The notes under the pieces were generated by a model, which saw only the letters and a list, made by a program, of their open reading frames with translations, had not been told where the DNA came from and made no database searches. A stretch of 64,000 nt of DNA from Pseudomonas luteola NBRC 103146 (GTDB taxonomy: Bacteria; Pseudomonadota; Gammaproteobacteria; Pseudomonadales; Pseudomonadaceae), in the NCBI RefSeq assembly GCF_002091675.1, contig NZ_BDAE01000013.1, positions 1 through 64,000 of the forward strand, read 5' to 3'. Each line of letters starts with the position of its first letter. Positions within the stretch are counted from its first letter, which is position 1. Shown one piece after another: positions 38,347 to 49,062 of the stretch. Both the position numbers and the translations under genes were made by a program.

Positions 38347-40860
38347 TCAGCCAAACAGTAGAGACAGTTCATGCGCAGGTAATGCCTTGCTGAAATGAAA
38401 GCCCTGTACCTCGTCGCAGGCATCGCCACGTAGGTGCTCAAGTTGCTCTGCTGTTTCTACGCCTTCAGCCGTAACCGTCATGCCAAGGGATTGGCCCAAC
38501 GTAATGATGGCCTGGACGATAGCGCGATCGTCTGGGTTTGTACCGATACCAGCGACAAAGCTGCGGTCTATCTTGATGCCATCAAAGGGGTAGCTGCGCA
38601 GGTATCCCAGAGAAGAAAAGCCTGTACCAAAATCGTCCATGTGGAGACGTATCCCGAGCGCCTTCAGGCTGTTGAGTGTCTCCAGCGCTCCGTCAGCATC
38701 GTCCAGCATGACGCGCTCGGTAATTTCTAATTCAAGTCTGGAAGGGTCTAGCCTACTCTCGGTCAGCGCATTTTGTACCTGATTGATCAGGTCGTGGCGA
38801 CCAAACTGTCGGGGCGAGAGATTCACAGAAATACCCACCGGTTGTGGCCAGTTGACAGCTACGTGGCAGGCACGTTTCAGTACCCAGTTTCCTATGGGAA
38901 CGATAAGGCCGGTGTCTTCTGCCAGCGCAATGAAACTATCGGGTAGCAGCATGCCATGCTCAGGATGCTGCCAGCGTAATAGCGCTTCGAACCCGGTCAG
39001 CCGATTTCCCGTAAGCGAATAACGTGGCTGAAAATAGAGGCTCAATTCTTCTCTTTCCAACGCCTGACGGAGATCGTTCTCCAAGCGTCGACGGCTGGTA
39101 ATCAGCTCGTTCATTTCGTGGGAGTAGAAGCGCCATGTATTACGGCCCGCAGCCTTGGACTGATAAAGCGCAATATCGGCGAGCCGCAGAAGCTCCTCTG
39201 CGTTATTTGTATCAGAGGGCGCTAGTGCAACGCCTATGCTTCCTCCGATAAACACGGTCTGGTCATCCACTTTGATAGGCTGATGGAGCTGATCAATGAT
39301 TCGTGAGCTCAGTGCAGAGATTTCTTCATGGTTCTGAAGGCGGGTCATCACGACAATAAACTCATCACCACCGACCCGCGCGACTAGATCGGCTTCTCGA
39401 ATGCAATTACGCAGGCGCTTGGCCACTTCCCTGAGCACTCTGTCGCCCGCTGCATGACCCAGCGCATCGTTGACCGGTTTGAAGCGATCCAGATCCACAC
39501 TTAACAAGGCCACAGGGGCAACGCGTGTTGATGGGCTTACATGCTTTTTTAGAAACTCGTTCAAACGGTTGCGATTGGGCAGATCGGTTAAGGGATCATG
39601 CAGAGACAGGTGCCTTACCTGAGCTAGCGCCTTGACCTCGTCAGTAATATCGCTGGCCGTGCCGCGAAACCCTTGCGTGCCGTCTTTTATCGGTCGCGCC
39701 GAGACACGGCAGGTCCGCTGCTTACCTTGTCGGTCATGATAATGACAGACGAGTGGAGTAGATGTAGAGGCGTTCCTTCGATGGTTCAGCCATGTTGTCA
39801 ATGACTCATGGTCTGCTGTCAGCAGTTCATTAAGGTTTTTGCCAAGCCACTGCTCAGGTGTAGTGCCTGTAACTTCCTCGAAGCGCCCTGAAAGATAGGT
39901 CAGGCGGTACTGAGCATCGATTTCCCACAGCCAGTCTGACGCGGCTTCTGCTACGTCTCTGAAGCGCTCCTCGCTAACCGCCAAAGCTTCCTTGCTCTGA
40001 GTCAATTCAACGTAATGAGCTTCCATGAGTCGTGCCGTAGAAAGTGCATTACGCAGGACTAGCCAGGTTGACGCGATCAGCATGAGACCCGCGATACCGA
40101 AGTAGGGAAGAATCGAGTCAAGCAGCGTCTGCCCATGACGTGGCGGGTCCCAGGCCAAGTAGCTATCAGCGCCAGGTGCTAGACGAAGCGTGGACGAGCC
40201 TTCAATCTGAGGCGTCTGTGTAGTCCGCAGATTGACTAATCCATATTGCGTACCCAGCGCCTTGAGCTTGTCTGGTGTAAGGATATTGACGAAGAGAAGT
40301 ACTGAGCGGGTACCGGGCCGCTCCTTAACGGTTGGGTCTTTTCCTGGCGTGATAGATCCAGCCGCAACGATGGCAGGTACTGAGTCGACTTTCAGGAGTT
40401 CACTGACTACCTCTTACTTATTTTCAGGCGCGCGTGCCTTGTTCAGTAGAGCGTCAACATCGCCTTGTAACCATTGCCGGGCATCAAGAGGTGTTTGCTC
40501 ACCCTCAAACAGTGAATAGACGGTTTTGTCCTGCGCATTTAGAACAAGTAATCCCTGAAAGCCATAGAGCTCATAAATCGACTCGCCCAGGTTTTCTCCG
40601 TCATACGCCCAGCTGATGTTGAGCTTAAGGTGCATGTTCTTGTAAAGCTCACCCCATTTGGAATAGTCAGATATATCCTTTTTTATGCTTGTATTCAGGT
40701 CTTCAAGGGCTTTTTGAGCAGCGTATAAGGTGTCTGCCTGAGCCTGTTGATCCTGGCTACGAGCGTTGTGGATCAACAGCCCACATGCGAGCGAAAACAT
40801 CAGGAACAGCAATACTGTAACCAGAGGGAATACGCGACGGGTAAAAGTAGTACTGAGCAT
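38347..40860 (-). pseudogene. CHASE4-PAS-GGDEF-EAL protein split by one in-frame TAA
   Basis: One reading frame covers a transmembrane helix, a periplasmic CHASE4-like sensor, a second helix (ILPYFGIAGLMLIASTWLV), PAS, GGDEF and EAL domains, but a TAA at 40414-40416 interrupts it inside the sensor. The frame on both sides is the same and continues without another stop: ...ARAPENK, stop, EVVSELLKVDSVPAIVAAG. The GGDEF (VGGDEF) and EAL (EALLRW, DDFGTGFSS, EITER) sites look intact. Full length would be about 837 codons. The start is uncertain: ATGs at 40938, 40902 and 40860 are possible, and I favour 40860, next to the first helix. Recent nonsense mutation or a sequencing error both fit; restart inside the gene would need a TTG such as that at 40158. 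Confidence 0.85.
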
Positions 40861-41096
40861 AGTAGGCAAAGGCGGCGCAGAGTGGTCTTGAAATATAGGC
40901 ATTGATGGCAGATGGCCACTCTTAGGGAGGGGAGGCATCCTATAAGATGTCGACTGATGTGTGAAATAATTCAGCTAAAACAGATATTAAACTAGCAGGC
41001 CTAGTGAGCTTGGCGAAATAGATATTCGTCTGATGTAAGGCGGGCGCCCATGAGGCAGTAAACGAAGAACCTTGGATAAGAGGCTTTCATTGCCAA

Positions 41097-41129
41097 TGCG
41101 TGCTGTTTGAGGCTTAGTAACAGCACGCA
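41097..41129 (-). terminator. Hairpin after the COG3650-like lipoprotein gene
   Basis: GCGTGCTGTT and AACAGCACGC (extended by one T-A pair) form a perfect 11-bp stem with an 11-nt loop, 14 bases after the lipoprotein stop codon. Confidence 0.65.
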
Positions 41130-41142
41130 GGACTGGATTTCT

Positions 41143-41832
41143 TTAATGGGTGTCAGTAGCACCGCCATAGTGCGCGCAGCCTGACATGCTCTTGCCATTG
41201 ACACGCAGCTCCGCCTGAAGGGATTGAACCGTACCAGTGCTTTCATCAACACAGCGCTGCGGACTGACCCATAGCTCGACACGCTCGCCGTTGGCTTCGG
41301 TAGACAGGCTACGACTACCGTCGGGTAGTTGCTCCTGCAAATATGGAAGAGCCTGCTGGCTGCGATCGGTCGAGGCTATAACCATGCCTTGGCCACTTAC
41401 TACCACATTCCATTCTGGAGTATGACCGGCTGCGCGAAGCGTCAGGCGCTTGAAATTAGGGTCTGAACAGCCGGGCCCGGTGTACTGCATGCGATACACT
41501 TCGGAAACGGCAAATACGCCATCGCTTCCAGCCGGCCCTCCAGATTTCATCTTTCCGCGTAAATCTGCGAATAGGCTGCTGGCACCGCTATCGGCCGTCA
41601 ACTCATGAGCATCGTTGATAATAGACGTGTTGGCCGCATCGTCTATTTGAAAGTAGCGATGCTCCTGACAGGGGCGAAAGAGTAACTGGTCATTCGCTAA
41701 CCGCAAATCACCTTGCAGGCGTACGCCTTGAGACGCCTTGGACGAAGCGATGCTATCGCTCGGGGTGCTATGGCAGCCTGCCAGCAACGTGGCCAGCAAG
41801 GTCAGGGGCAGCAGCAAGCGTGGCGCTAACAT
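41143..41832 (-). CDS. COG3650-like putative lipoprotein
   Basis: A 229-aa predicted lipoprotein with lipobox LLAGC (Cys20). The mature part is mostly beta: LRLANDQLLFRPCQEHRYFQI, a FADLRGKM segment, and a late ELWVSPQRCVDESTG part with Cys residues, which agrees with the COG3650 uncharacterised membrane/lipoprotein group found beside bra genes in Pseudomonas. The function is unknown. It lies downstream of braG on the same strand, but a strong terminator stands between them. Confidence 0.7.
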   Translation of the reverse strand: MLAPRLLLPLTLLATLLAGCHSTPSDSIASSKASQGVRLQGDLRLANDQLLFRPCQEHRYFQIDDAANTSIINDAHELTADSGASSLFADLRGKMKSGGPAGSDGVFAVSEVYRMQYTGPGCSDPNFKRLTLRAAGHTPEWNVVVSGQGMVIASTDRSQQALPYLQEQLPDGSRSLSTEANGERVELWVSPQRCVDESTGTVQSLQAELRVNGKSMSGCAHYGGATDTH

Positions 41833-41903
41833 CTAGAGCTCTCCATTGAAACAAGGGTGGCAACGTTACTGAGCTATATCCGTTAGGACAAGGCTGAAAT
41901 GAA

Positions 41904-41935
41904 CTTGTGCGCTCTTTTTGAACGGAGCGCACAAG
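41904..41935 (-). terminator. Intrinsic terminator after braG
   Basis: CTTGTGCGCTC and GAGCGCACAAG form a perfect 11-bp stem with a 10-nt loop directly after the braG stop. It marks the end of the bra operon. Confidence 0.78.
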
Positions 41936-41942
41936 CGATCCT

Positions 41943-42647
41943 TTAGCCTCCCAGGTAGGCCTTGCGTACGTCAGGGTTGGCCAATAGGGCTTCGCCGGTA
42001 TCCTGCATGACGATATGACCATTTTCTAGAACGTAGCCACGGTCTGCTAGTCTGAGCGCCTGGTTGGCGTTCTGCTCGACCAGAAATACCGTTACGCCAT
42101 CCTCGCGCAGTTGTTCGATGATATCGAAAATCTGCTGAATGATGATGGGGGCTAAACCCAGTGAGGGCTCGTCAAGCAGCAGGAGACGCGGATGACTCAT
42201 CATCGCACGACCGATGGCCAGCATCTGTTGCTCCCCACCGGACATCGTGCCTCCGCGCTGGTGATAACGCTCCTTCAAGCGAGGAAACAGGCCAAGAACC
42301 TTTTCAAGCTGACGATCATAGTCATGCTTGTCGGTAAAAAAACCGCCCATGGCGAGGTTTTCCTCGACAGTCAGGCGAGCAAAGACGCGGCGACCCTCAG
42401 GAACTACGGCGATACCCTTGCGCATGATTTCGGAGGAGTCTTTCCCGACCAGCTCTTCACCTTCGTAACGAATACTACCGCCAGCTGCCTTAGGAGAACC
42501 GCATAGCGTCATCAGGAGGGTAGACTTGCCAGCGCCATTGGCGCCGATGAGTGTCACGATCTCCCCTTTGTTGACGGACAGGCTGACCCCATGCAGCGCC
42601 TGGATCTTGCCATAGAAAGTCGAAACGTTTTCGAACTGCAGCATCAC
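41943..42647 (-). CDS. braG: Branched-chain amino acid ABC transporter ATPase BraG (LivF)
   Basis: A 234-aa ABC ATPase of the LivF type. Walker A GANGAGKST near residues 36-44, signature MSGGEQQMLAIGRA near 135-148, Walker B LLLLDEPSLGLAP near 155-167. It works with BraF and the BraDE permeases for Leu/Ile/Val uptake. The start overlaps the braF stop by 4 bp. Confidence 0.95.
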   Translation of the reverse strand: MMLQFENVSTFYGKIQALHGVSLSVNKGEIVTLIGANGAGKSTLLMTLCGSPKAAGGSIRYEGEELVGKDSSEIMRKGIAVVPEGRRVFARLTVEENLAMGGFFTDKHDYDRQLEKVLGLFPRLKERYHQRGGTMSGGEQQMLAIGRAMMSHPRLLLLDEPSLGLAPIIIQQIFDIIEQLREDGVTVFLVEQNANQALRLADRGYVLENGHIVMQDTGEALLANPDVRKAYLGG

Positions 42648-43411
42648 GCTTCTCCCAAATAGGCTTTGATCACGTCAGGGTTATTACGGATTTGCTCCGG
42701 CTTACCATCGGCCAGGGGGGTGCCCTGATTGATAACGACAATATGATCCGAGATGCTCATGACCAGGTGCATGTCGTGCTCAATGAGCAGAACAGTTACG
42801 CCATGCTCGTCTCGCAGCAGGGAAATCAGCGCTTTCAGGTCTTCCGTCTCGCGAGGATTAAGGCCAGCGGCAGGTTCATCAAGCATGAGGAGTTGAGGAC
42901 GTGTCATCATGCAGCGAGCAATCTCAAGACGGCGCTGTTGGCCATAGGCCAGATTGCCGGCAGGTCGGTTGGCGACCTCGGTGAGGTTGACCTGCTCAAG
43001 CCAGTGGCGGGCAAAGTCCATGGCTTCAGATTCTGCGCGGCGAAAGTCGGGAGTTTTGAAAAGGCCAGCTAGAAAATTCGTATTCAGATGGCGGTGTTGA
43101 GCAACCAGCAGGTTTTCAACCGCTGTCATTTCCTTGAACAACCGAACATTCTGGAAGGTGCGTACGATGCCGCGTCGGGCGATCTGGTGACCCGGCAAGC
43201 CATGAATGGGCGTACCTCTAAGTAGAATTTCGCCTCCTGTTGGTTGATAGAAACCGGTCAGGCAGTTGAACACGGTCGTCTTGCCGGCGCCGTTCGGTCC
43301 TATCAGGGAAACGACCTGCTTTTCCTCGACGCTGATATTGACGCCATTGACTGCCAAGAGGCCGCCAAAACGCATGGTCAGGTCTTTAGCTTGAAGAATA
43401 GGTTGGCTCAT
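42644..43411 (-). CDS. braF: Branched-chain amino acid ABC transporter ATPase BraF (LivG)
   Basis: A 255-aa ABC ATPase of the LivG type, second ATPase of the Leu/Ile/Val importer. Walker [10 protein letters not shown] near residues 36-44, the LivG-type [16 protein letters not shown]-loop, signature [15 protein letters not shown] and Walker [14 protein letters not shown]. Overlaps of 4 bp on both sides tie it to braE and braG. Confidence 0.95.
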   Translation of the reverse strand: MSQPILQAKDLTMRFGGLLAVNGVNISVEEKQVVSLIGPNGAGKTTVFNCLTGFYQPTGGEILLRGTPIHGLPGHQIARRGIVRTFQNVRLFKEMTAVENLLVAQHRHLNTNFLAGLFKTPDFRRAESEAMDFARHWLEQVNLTEVANRPAGNLAYGQQRRLEIARCMMTRPQLLMLDEPAAGLNPRETEDLKALISLLRDEHGVTVLLIEHDMHLVMSISDHIVVINQGTPLADGKPEQIRNNPDVIKAYLGEA

Positions 43412-44679
43412 TTACGCAGCTCCAAATGGGGGCGCTGCATCGGGAGCAGGCCTTGCGGCCGCCAGATCATCATCAGGACCATCATGGCGCCAAACATCAA
43501 CATGCGATATTCACTGAACTCACGCATCAGCTCTGGAAGCAGAATCATGACAATGGCTGCCAGAATGACGCCCAATTGTGAGCCCATTCCACCCAGAACA
43601 ACGATCGCCAAGATGATGGCTGACTCAATGAAGGTGAACGATTCCGGCGACACCAGCCCTTGGCGAGCCGCAAAGAAGCTGCCCGCGAAACCTGCAAAGC
43701 AGGCACCCAGCGTAAAAGCGGAGAGTTTGATAAGGGTCGGATTCAAGCCTAATGCACGGCAGGCGATCTCATCTTCACGTAAGGCTTCCCAGGCGCGACC
43801 GATGGGCATGCGCAGTAATCGATTGATCACGAAAAGCGTAAGCAGGACGAGCAGTAACGCAACCAGGTAAAGAAAGATCACCTTGTAGTTCGAGTTGTAG
43901 GCGATGCCAAAAAACTCATGGAATGTCTGCATGCCTTCAGGGGCACGCCGCTCAAACGTCAGGTTGAATAGCGTAGGCTTGTCGATTCCGCTAATGCCGT
44001 TGGGGCCGCCGGTGATGCTGGTAAGGTTGCGTAGCAGAATACGGATGATCTCGCCGAAGCCGAGCGTTACGATGGCGAGATAGTCACCTCGCAGGCGCAG
44101 CACGGGAAAGCCCAGCAAAAAGCCGAATAGCGCAGCCATCAAACCGGCAATGGGCAGGCAGATCCAGAATCCAAGGCCGTAATAGTGGGAGAGCAGGGCG
44201 TAACTATATGCCCCTACGGCGTAAAAGCCGACGTAGCCCAGATCAAGAAGACCCGCCAGGCCGACCACAATATTCAGACCAAGCCCCAGCATCACATAGA
44301 TGAGAATCAGCGTAGCGATATCCACGGCCCCCCGTGAGCCGAAGAATGGCCAGACTAGCGCGACAAGAACCAGCCCGAGGATGACCCAGCGTTGAACAGA
44401 TGGCTCGGTGAGCTGGGCGCCTAGTTTGGTCAGTGGTGAGGTGTGGGTGCCCCTGGTTCGGCGCGGCATGGGAATGCGATCACGTACCAACTGCCATACG
44501 AACATAAGGGCGGCCGCCCCAAAAATGATCGTCAGGGTGGTTGGGCTGGCGCCATGGACTTCGAGCCCGATACCCACTGTGGTCAGTTTTAGCCCCAAAA
44601 CAGGGTAGGCCACTGCGAGTACGAGAAGCGCACTGAAAAAAGCCGTTTTAAGCTGTTTGTTGAAAGGGGTACTGCTCAT
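43408..44679 (-). CDS. braE: Branched-chain amino acid ABC transporter permease BraE (LivM)
   Basis: A 423-aa LivM-type membrane permease, with about ten hydrophobic segments and an N-terminal extension typical of gammaproteobacterial LivM. The conserved [21 protein letters not shown] segment ([17 protein letters not shown]) and the [16 protein letters not shown] loop that meets the ATPase are present. It overlaps braD and braF by 4 bp each. Confidence 0.95.
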   Translation of the reverse strand: MSSTPFNKQLKTAFFSALLVLAVAYPVLGLKLTTVGIGLEVHGASPTTLTIIFGAAALMFVWQLVRDRIPMPRRTRGTHTSPLTKLGAQLTEPSVQRWVILGLVLVALVWPFFGSRGAVDIATLILIYVMLGLGLNIVVGLAGLLDLGYVGFYAVGAYSYALLSHYYGLGFWICLPIAGLMAALFGFLLGFPVLRLRGDYLAIVTLGFGEIIRILLRNLTSITGGPNGISGIDKPTLFNLTFERRAPEGMQTFHEFFGIAYNSNYKVIFLYLVALLLVLLTLFVINRLLRMPIGRAWEALREDEIACRALGLNPTLIKLSAFTLGACFAGFAGSFFAARQGLVSPESFTFIESAIILAIVVLGGMGSQLGVILAAIVMILLPELMREFSEYRMLMFGAMMVLMMIWRPQGLLPMQRPHLELRK

Positions 44680-45599
44680 ACTTTTTCTACCTCCGGACGG
44701 CCCAGAATGCCGGTCGGCCGGAACAACAAAACGAGGACAAGAAGTGTGAATGCCACGACATCCTTGTACTGATCACCAAAAATATCGGCCCCGAACGCTT
44801 CGGCTACCCCTAGCACCAGTCCGCCCAGCATGGCGCCTGGAATACTGCCGATCCCGCCCAGTACTGCGGCAGTAAACGCCTTGATACCTGCCAGAAATCC
44901 CAGGCTCGGATTAATGACGCCGTATTGCATACCGAGCAGAACAGCCGCGATGGCTGCCAGGGATGCGCCGATAACAAAGGTCAGGGCGATAATGTTGTTG
45001 GTGTTGATGCCAAGCAGGTTGGCCATCTTGATGTCTTCGGCGCAGGCTCGGCAGGCGCGGCCGAGACGCGAACGTGAGATGAACAGTGTCAATCCGAGCA
45101 TGGCCAGAAACGTGACTACGAAGATCAGAATCTGCATGTACGAAATGACGACTCCACTCATGGCATCATTGCCAAATATGATGTTGCCAGGCAGCAGGCT
45201 GGGAATGGCCTTGTCCTTGGAGTCCTGTGCCAATAGCACTTCGTTTTGCAGGAAGATGGACATGCCGATGGCTGAGATCAGCGGAATCAGGCGATTACTG
45301 CCACGTAGCGGACGGTAGGCAATACGCTCAATACTGTAGCCATAGGCACTGGCAACAATAATGCTGGCAGCAAAGGCCGCAATCATGATGATCGGCAAAC
45401 TATGAATGCCCATGAGTGCTAATCCGGCGATGACAATGAAGGCTACATAGGAGCCAATCATGTATACCTCGCCATGGGCGAAGTTGATCATGCCAATAAT
45501 GCCGTAGACCATTGTGTAACCAATGGCTATCAAGGCGTAGGTGCTGCCAACGGTCAAACCGTTTACCAGCTGTTGAAGATAGTGGTAGAGCTCAGGCAT
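44676..45599 (-). CDS. braD: Branched-chain amino acid ABC transporter permease BraD (LivH)
   Basis: A 307-aa LivH-type permease. The ATG at 45599 (MPELYHYL) has AGGAG at 7 nt; the open frame eight codons upstream is not needed. It shows [20 protein letters not shown] at the front and the [12 protein letters not shown] loop in the middle. braC precedes it by about 140 bases containing a hairpin, so the membrane genes may be expressed at a lower level than the binding protein. Confidence 0.95.
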   Translation of the reverse strand: MPELYHYLQQLVNGLTVGSTYALIAIGYTMVYGIIGMINFAHGEVYMIGSYVAFIVIAGLALMGIHSLPIIMIAAFAASIIVASAYGYSIERIAYRPLRGSNRLIPLISAIGMSIFLQNEVLLAQDSKDKAIPSLLPGNIIFGNDAMSGVVISYMQILIFVVTFLAMLGLTLFISRSRLGRACRACAEDIKMANLLGINTNNIIALTFVIGASLAAIAAVLLGMQYGVINPSLGFLAGIKAFTAAVLGGIGSIPGAMLGGLVLGVAEAFGADIFGDQYKDVVAFTLLVLVLLFRPTGILGRPEVEKV

Positions 45600-45666
45600 T
45601 ACTTTCTCCTGAATAGCGGCCACAGTGCTTTTGGCGTCTTGGCACGCCTACTCATTTGGAATGAAC

Positions 45667-45694
45667 AAAGCCCACGGAGGATACCGTGGGCTTT
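45667..45694 (-). terminator. Hairpin between braC and braD (likely partial terminator)
   Basis: AAAGCCCACGG and CCGTGGGCTTT form a perfect 11-bp stem with a 6-nt loop. On the minus strand the stem ends in TTTG, so it may give partial termination and a higher braC transcript level. Confidence 0.75.
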
Positions 45695-45740
45695 TGAGGA
45701 CGTTTGCCAGACAACGTGCTGGCAAGTTCCTGCTTAACGG

Positions 45741-46862
45741 TTACTTGGCTTCGGTCTTGGTGCCGTCGGCGTGCCACTCATAGACGACAAATTCGAAGTT
45801 TTTCAGGTCGCCTTTTTCGTCAAACGCCAGGTCGCCTGTAGGTGTGCTGAACGTATTGCTGCGCAGGGCCTCTGCTACAGCATCGGTTTCAGTGTTGCCT
45901 GCCTTCTTGATGCCATCAGCAATAACTTGCACGGCTGCGTAGGAGGGGAAGACGAACGGGCCGCTCGGATCCTGCTTCTTGGCTTTGAATGCTTCAACCA
46001 GGGCTTTGTTTTTCGGATCCTGATCGAAAGAGCGGGGAAGGGTTACAAGCATGCCCTCTGAGGATTTGCCTGCAATGGCGGAAATTTCAGAGTTACCCAC
46101 ACCTTCCGGCCCCATGAAGCGAACTTTCAAGCCTTTTTCCTGTGACTGGCGCATCAGAAGGCCGAGCTCCGGGTGATAGCCGCCGTAATAGACGAAATCC
46201 ACACCCGCCTGCTTCAGCTTGGAGATCAGAGAAGAAAAGTCCTTGTCGCCGGCATTGATACCTTCGAATACGGCAACTTTGACATTGGCGCCTTCAAGTG
46301 TCTGCTTGACGGCCGTGGCAATGCCTTCACCGTACTGCTGCTTGTCGTGGATGATGGCGACTGTCTTGGGCTTGATATGCTCGGCTATATATTTGCCGGC
46401 AGTAGGGCCTTGCATGTTGTCAAGACCAATGGTGCGGAAGATCAGTTTATGTCCGCGTGCCGTGAGATCAGGGCTGGTTGATGCTGGGGTGATCATCAGG
46501 ATGCCTTCGTCTTCGTAGATATCGGACGCCGGCTGGGTGGAGCTGGAGCACAGGTGGCCAACCACGAATTTCACTTCGTCATTGACGATCTTGTTGGCAA
46601 CGGCAACCGCTTGCTTGGGGTCACACGCATCGTCGTAGACTACGCCTTCGAGCTGCTGGCCATTGACGCCGCCAGCCTTATTGATTTGCTCGATAGCCAT
46701 TTTGGCGCCGACAAATTCCATTTCCCCATATTGCGCTACAGGGCCGGTAACCGGGCCGGCCAGAGCGATTTTTATTGTATCGGCAGCGACGCTGTAGCTG
46801 GTGAGTCCAGCCAGGGCCATAGCGGCGAATAGTCGGGAAAGACGCTGAGTTGCCTTATTCAT
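45741..46862 (-). CDS. braC: Branched-chain amino acid binding protein BraC
   Basis: A 373-aa periplasmic Leu/Ile/Val-binding protein (type I fold), with signal peptide to about residue 27 (SVAADTI). The opening IKIALAGPVTGPVAQYGEME, the Ser/Thr-rich binding loop HLCSSSTQPASDIYEDE and the YGGYHPELGLLMRQ region fit LivJ/BraC. Ribosome site GGAGC upstream. It is the first gene of braCDEFG. Confidence 0.96.
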   Translation of the reverse strand: MNKATQRLSRLFAAMALAGLTSYSVAADTIKIALAGPVTGPVAQYGEMEFVGAKMAIEQINKAGGVNGQQLEGVVYDDACDPKQAVAVANKIVNDEVKFVVGHLCSSSTQPASDIYEDEGILMITPASTSPDLTARGHKLIFRTIGLDNMQGPTAGKYIAEHIKPKTVAIIHDKQQYGEGIATAVKQTLEGANVKVAVFEGINAGDKDFSSLISKLKQAGVDFVYYGGYHPELGLLMRQSQEKGLKVRFMGPEGVGNSEISAIAGKSSEGMLVTLPRSFDQDPKNKALVEAFKAKKQDPSGPFVFPSYAAVQVIADGIKKAGNTETDAVAEALRSNTFSTPTGDLAFDEKGDLKNFEFVVYEWHADGTKTEAK

Positions 46863-47143
46863 AGTGCTCCACTCGAAATGCTTATTGGTTTTGGCAGATC
46901 ACAAACGTTTATTGCAGTATTTATTCTTATTGCTGGCTTTCTTGTTATGACGATAAATCGGCATCGCAACGTGCGGAGTGTAGAGTGCCGATCACGGAAT
47001 TGAAAAGTGGCACATCGACTGTATCGATACACTTTGTCGCATCATGTATCGGATACGAGCCGAAACCGGGCTGAAGACATGTCAATCCTGTCGACAATAA
47101 GCGACAGCCGCTATCATGTCGCTTTATTTTTAGGGGTGACGTG

Positions 47144-47458
47144 ATGTCCGAAACCAGCACTCTGTACGCTACGCTGTTGGGCCAGACCGCTGAAATCTCA
47201 TGGCAAGAGTTACAGCCGCACTTTGCCAAGGGTTCGTTGCTTCGGGTGGATGCCGAGATAGACTTGATAGAGGCGGCAGAAGCCATTGTTCAGGACAATA
47301 CAGGCAAGGTTTCTGCCTGGCTGACGTCCGGGCAAATGGCCAAGGTGGCCGAGGATGAGGCACGGGGTTTTCTGGTAAGCGATCCAGTCTTTTGGGCAGT
47401 GGTCGTTGCGCCCTGGGTGCTTATACAGGCTAGAAACGGTAACAGCGGCGAGGCATGA
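47144..47458 (+). CDS. DUF2288 family protein
   Basis: A 104-aa cytoplasmic protein matching DUF2288, with TAEISWQELQPHFAKGSL and the LIEAAEAIVQDNT segment followed by a Trp-rich C-terminus. The ATG at 47144 follows AGGGGTG at 7 nt; a GTG one codon upstream is possible. No function is known. It converges with the phosphonate-type transporter operon across a shared terminator. Confidence 0.85.
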   Translation: MSETSTLYATLLGQTAEISWQELQPHFAKGSLLRVDAEIDLIEAAEAIVQDNTGKVSAWLTSGQMAKVAEDEARGFLVSDPVFWAVVVAPWVLIQARNGNSGEA

Positions 47459-47467
47459 GACCGCCAG

Positions 47468-47490
47468 GGTGGATCAATGATTGATCCACC
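47468..47490. terminator. Shared terminator between the DUF2288 gene and the PhnE-type permease gene
   Basis: GGTGGATCAA and TTGATCCACC pair perfectly around a TGA loop and overlap the permease stop codon. It is symmetric and sits between two convergent genes. Confidence 0.7.
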
Positions 47491-48238
47491 GCTGACGGAT
47501 CCAGGCACTAAAAGCGTCCACCAGCAGTACCAGGGTCAGCATGGCCAGGATAATGGTTGCAGCCTGAGCGAGTTGAAACAGGCTGAGGCTGATTTGAAGC
47601 ATTTGTCCTAGGCCGCCAGCGCCTACGAATCCCAATATCGTCGCCATGCGGATATTGTTTTCCCAGCGATAGAGAATATAGGCAAGCAGCTGAGGCCAGA
47701 CGCTTGGCAGAATGCCATAGGCGAAGGCGGCAAGGCGTCCGCCGCCAGCCAGTCTGATCGCATCGCTGGGGGCGGACGGAGTGTTTTCCAGCGCCTCGGC
47801 AAACAGGCGACCCAGTACACCCGCCGTATGCAGTGCCAATGCAAGCGTGCCGGCGTTGGGCCCTAGCCCTGCAGCCAGTACCATCAGTGCCGCCCACACC
47901 AGTTCCGGGACGGCGCGGAGGGCATTGAGCAAGAACCGCGCAACTGCTTTGAATAGAGTACCGAGTCGGCCTGCCGCAGGCAGGGCCAGTATTATGCCAA
48001 ACAGGGCTGCCAATAGGGTTCCCATGGCTGACATGGCCAGTGTTTCCAGGCAGGCCCAAGCGATGGCGTATAGGTGACTGCGGGAAAAGTCCGGGGTAAG
48101 AAATCCGTTGGCAAATTTTGCCATTTGCGCAAGAGAGGTCCGCGAAAACAGCTCGATAAAATTCGTCTCAAGGTAAGCAAAGGACGAGGCAATGGCGGCT
48201 AGTACTACGATAACGGCGGCAAGACCCTTGATTTTCAT
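47474..48238 (-). CDS. PhnE-type ABC transporter permease (second)
   Basis: A 254-aa membrane permease of the phosphonate/phosphite/selenate family. The ATG at 48238 starts MKIKGLAAV, 2 bp after the preceding permease gene; the open frame further up lies inside that gene. The ATPase-contact loop is SAPSDAIRLAGGGRLAAFAYGILPS (seen as AIRLAGGGRLAAFAYG). It pairs with the upstream permease as a heterodimer. Confidence 0.85.
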   Translation of the reverse strand: MKIKGLAAVIVVLAAIASSFAYLETNFIELFSRTSLAQMAKFANGFLTPDFSRSHLYAIAWACLETLAMSAMGTLLAALFGIILALPAAGRLGTLFKAVARFLLNALRAVPELVWAALMVLAAGLGPNAGTLALALHTAGVLGRLFAEALENTPSAPSDAIRLAGGGRLAAFAYGILPSVWPQLLAYILYRWENNIRMATILGFVGAGGLGQMLQISLSLFQLAQAATIILAMLTLVLLVDAFSAWIRQRWINH

Positions 48239-48240
48239 CG

Positions 48241-49062
48241 TTACGGCTCTCGCAGCAAGCGGCTGATCAGGTCGGCCAGCATGACCAGTATCAGAAAGGT
48301 CAGCATCAGGCTGGCAACTTCTCCGCCAGCAAACATTCGCAGAGACAGATCGACCTGTTGCCCCAGCCCGCCAGCGCCGACAAATCCCATGACGACCGAT
48401 GCACGGATAGCACACTCCCAGCGGTAGATCGTATAGGAGATCATTTCGCCGCTGGCGGCCGGTAGCAGTCCATATGCGAATGCCTGAAGTCGCGAGCTGC
48501 CACCCAAGAGCAATGCTCGCGTCGCGTCAGCAGGTACGGATTCGAAAATCTCAGCGTACACCTTGCCCAGCATGCCACCGTACGTGATGGCAATGGCCAG
48601 GACGCCCGCAGTTGGACCCAGGCCTACCGCTCGTACAAATAACAAGGCCCAGACAATTTCAGGAATGCTGCGCAGAATTACAAGAACGATACGTACCGTA
48701 TTGCGAGTCGCCTGACCCAGCCACGAAGGGCGTCCTTGCCGATGAAGCGCGGAGATGGAAATCGAGCGTGTTGCCAGCAGGGCTGCTGGAAAGGCGATCA
48801 CCCAGGCGAGCGTCATGCCGGCCGTGGCAATGGCTAGGGTTTCCAGCGTGGCTTTGCCAACTATCGAGAGAAACTCCGAATCGTAGGCTAGCGGCCAGAA
48901 TCCTGCCAGAAAGCTACCCATGATTCTGGCGTTCTCGCCGGTGAGCAAACCAGGAATATCCAGCTCGGACAGGTGAAGCCCAGGCCAGAGCAGTATGATT
49001 GCCAGCAGGCTGATGCCTAGACGAGGCAGGGCAGCAGGATCACGCGAGGGGGCAATCAGCAT
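48241..49062 (-). CDS. PhnE-type ABC transporter permease (first)
   Basis: A 273-aa permease with about six hydrophobic segments and the loop ATRALLLGGSSRLQAFAYG before the GLLPAASGEMISYTIYRWE segment, as in PhnE/PtxC proteins. It overlaps the ATPase gene by 7 bp. Having two different permease genes agrees with the PhnE1/PhnE2 arrangement. Confidence 0.87.
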   Translation of the reverse strand: MLIAPSRDPAALPRLGISLLAIILLWPGLHLSELDIPGLLTGENARIMGSFLAGFWPLAYDSEFLSIVGKATLETLAIATAGMTLAWVIAFPAALLATRSISISALHRQGRPSWLGQATRNTVRIVLVILRSIPEIVWALLFVRAVGLGPTAGVLAIAITYGGMLGKVYAEIFESVPADATRALLLGGSSRLQAFAYGLLPAASGEMISYTIYRWECAIRASVVMGFVGAGGLGQQVDLSLRMFAGGEVASLMLTFLILVMLADLISRLLREP

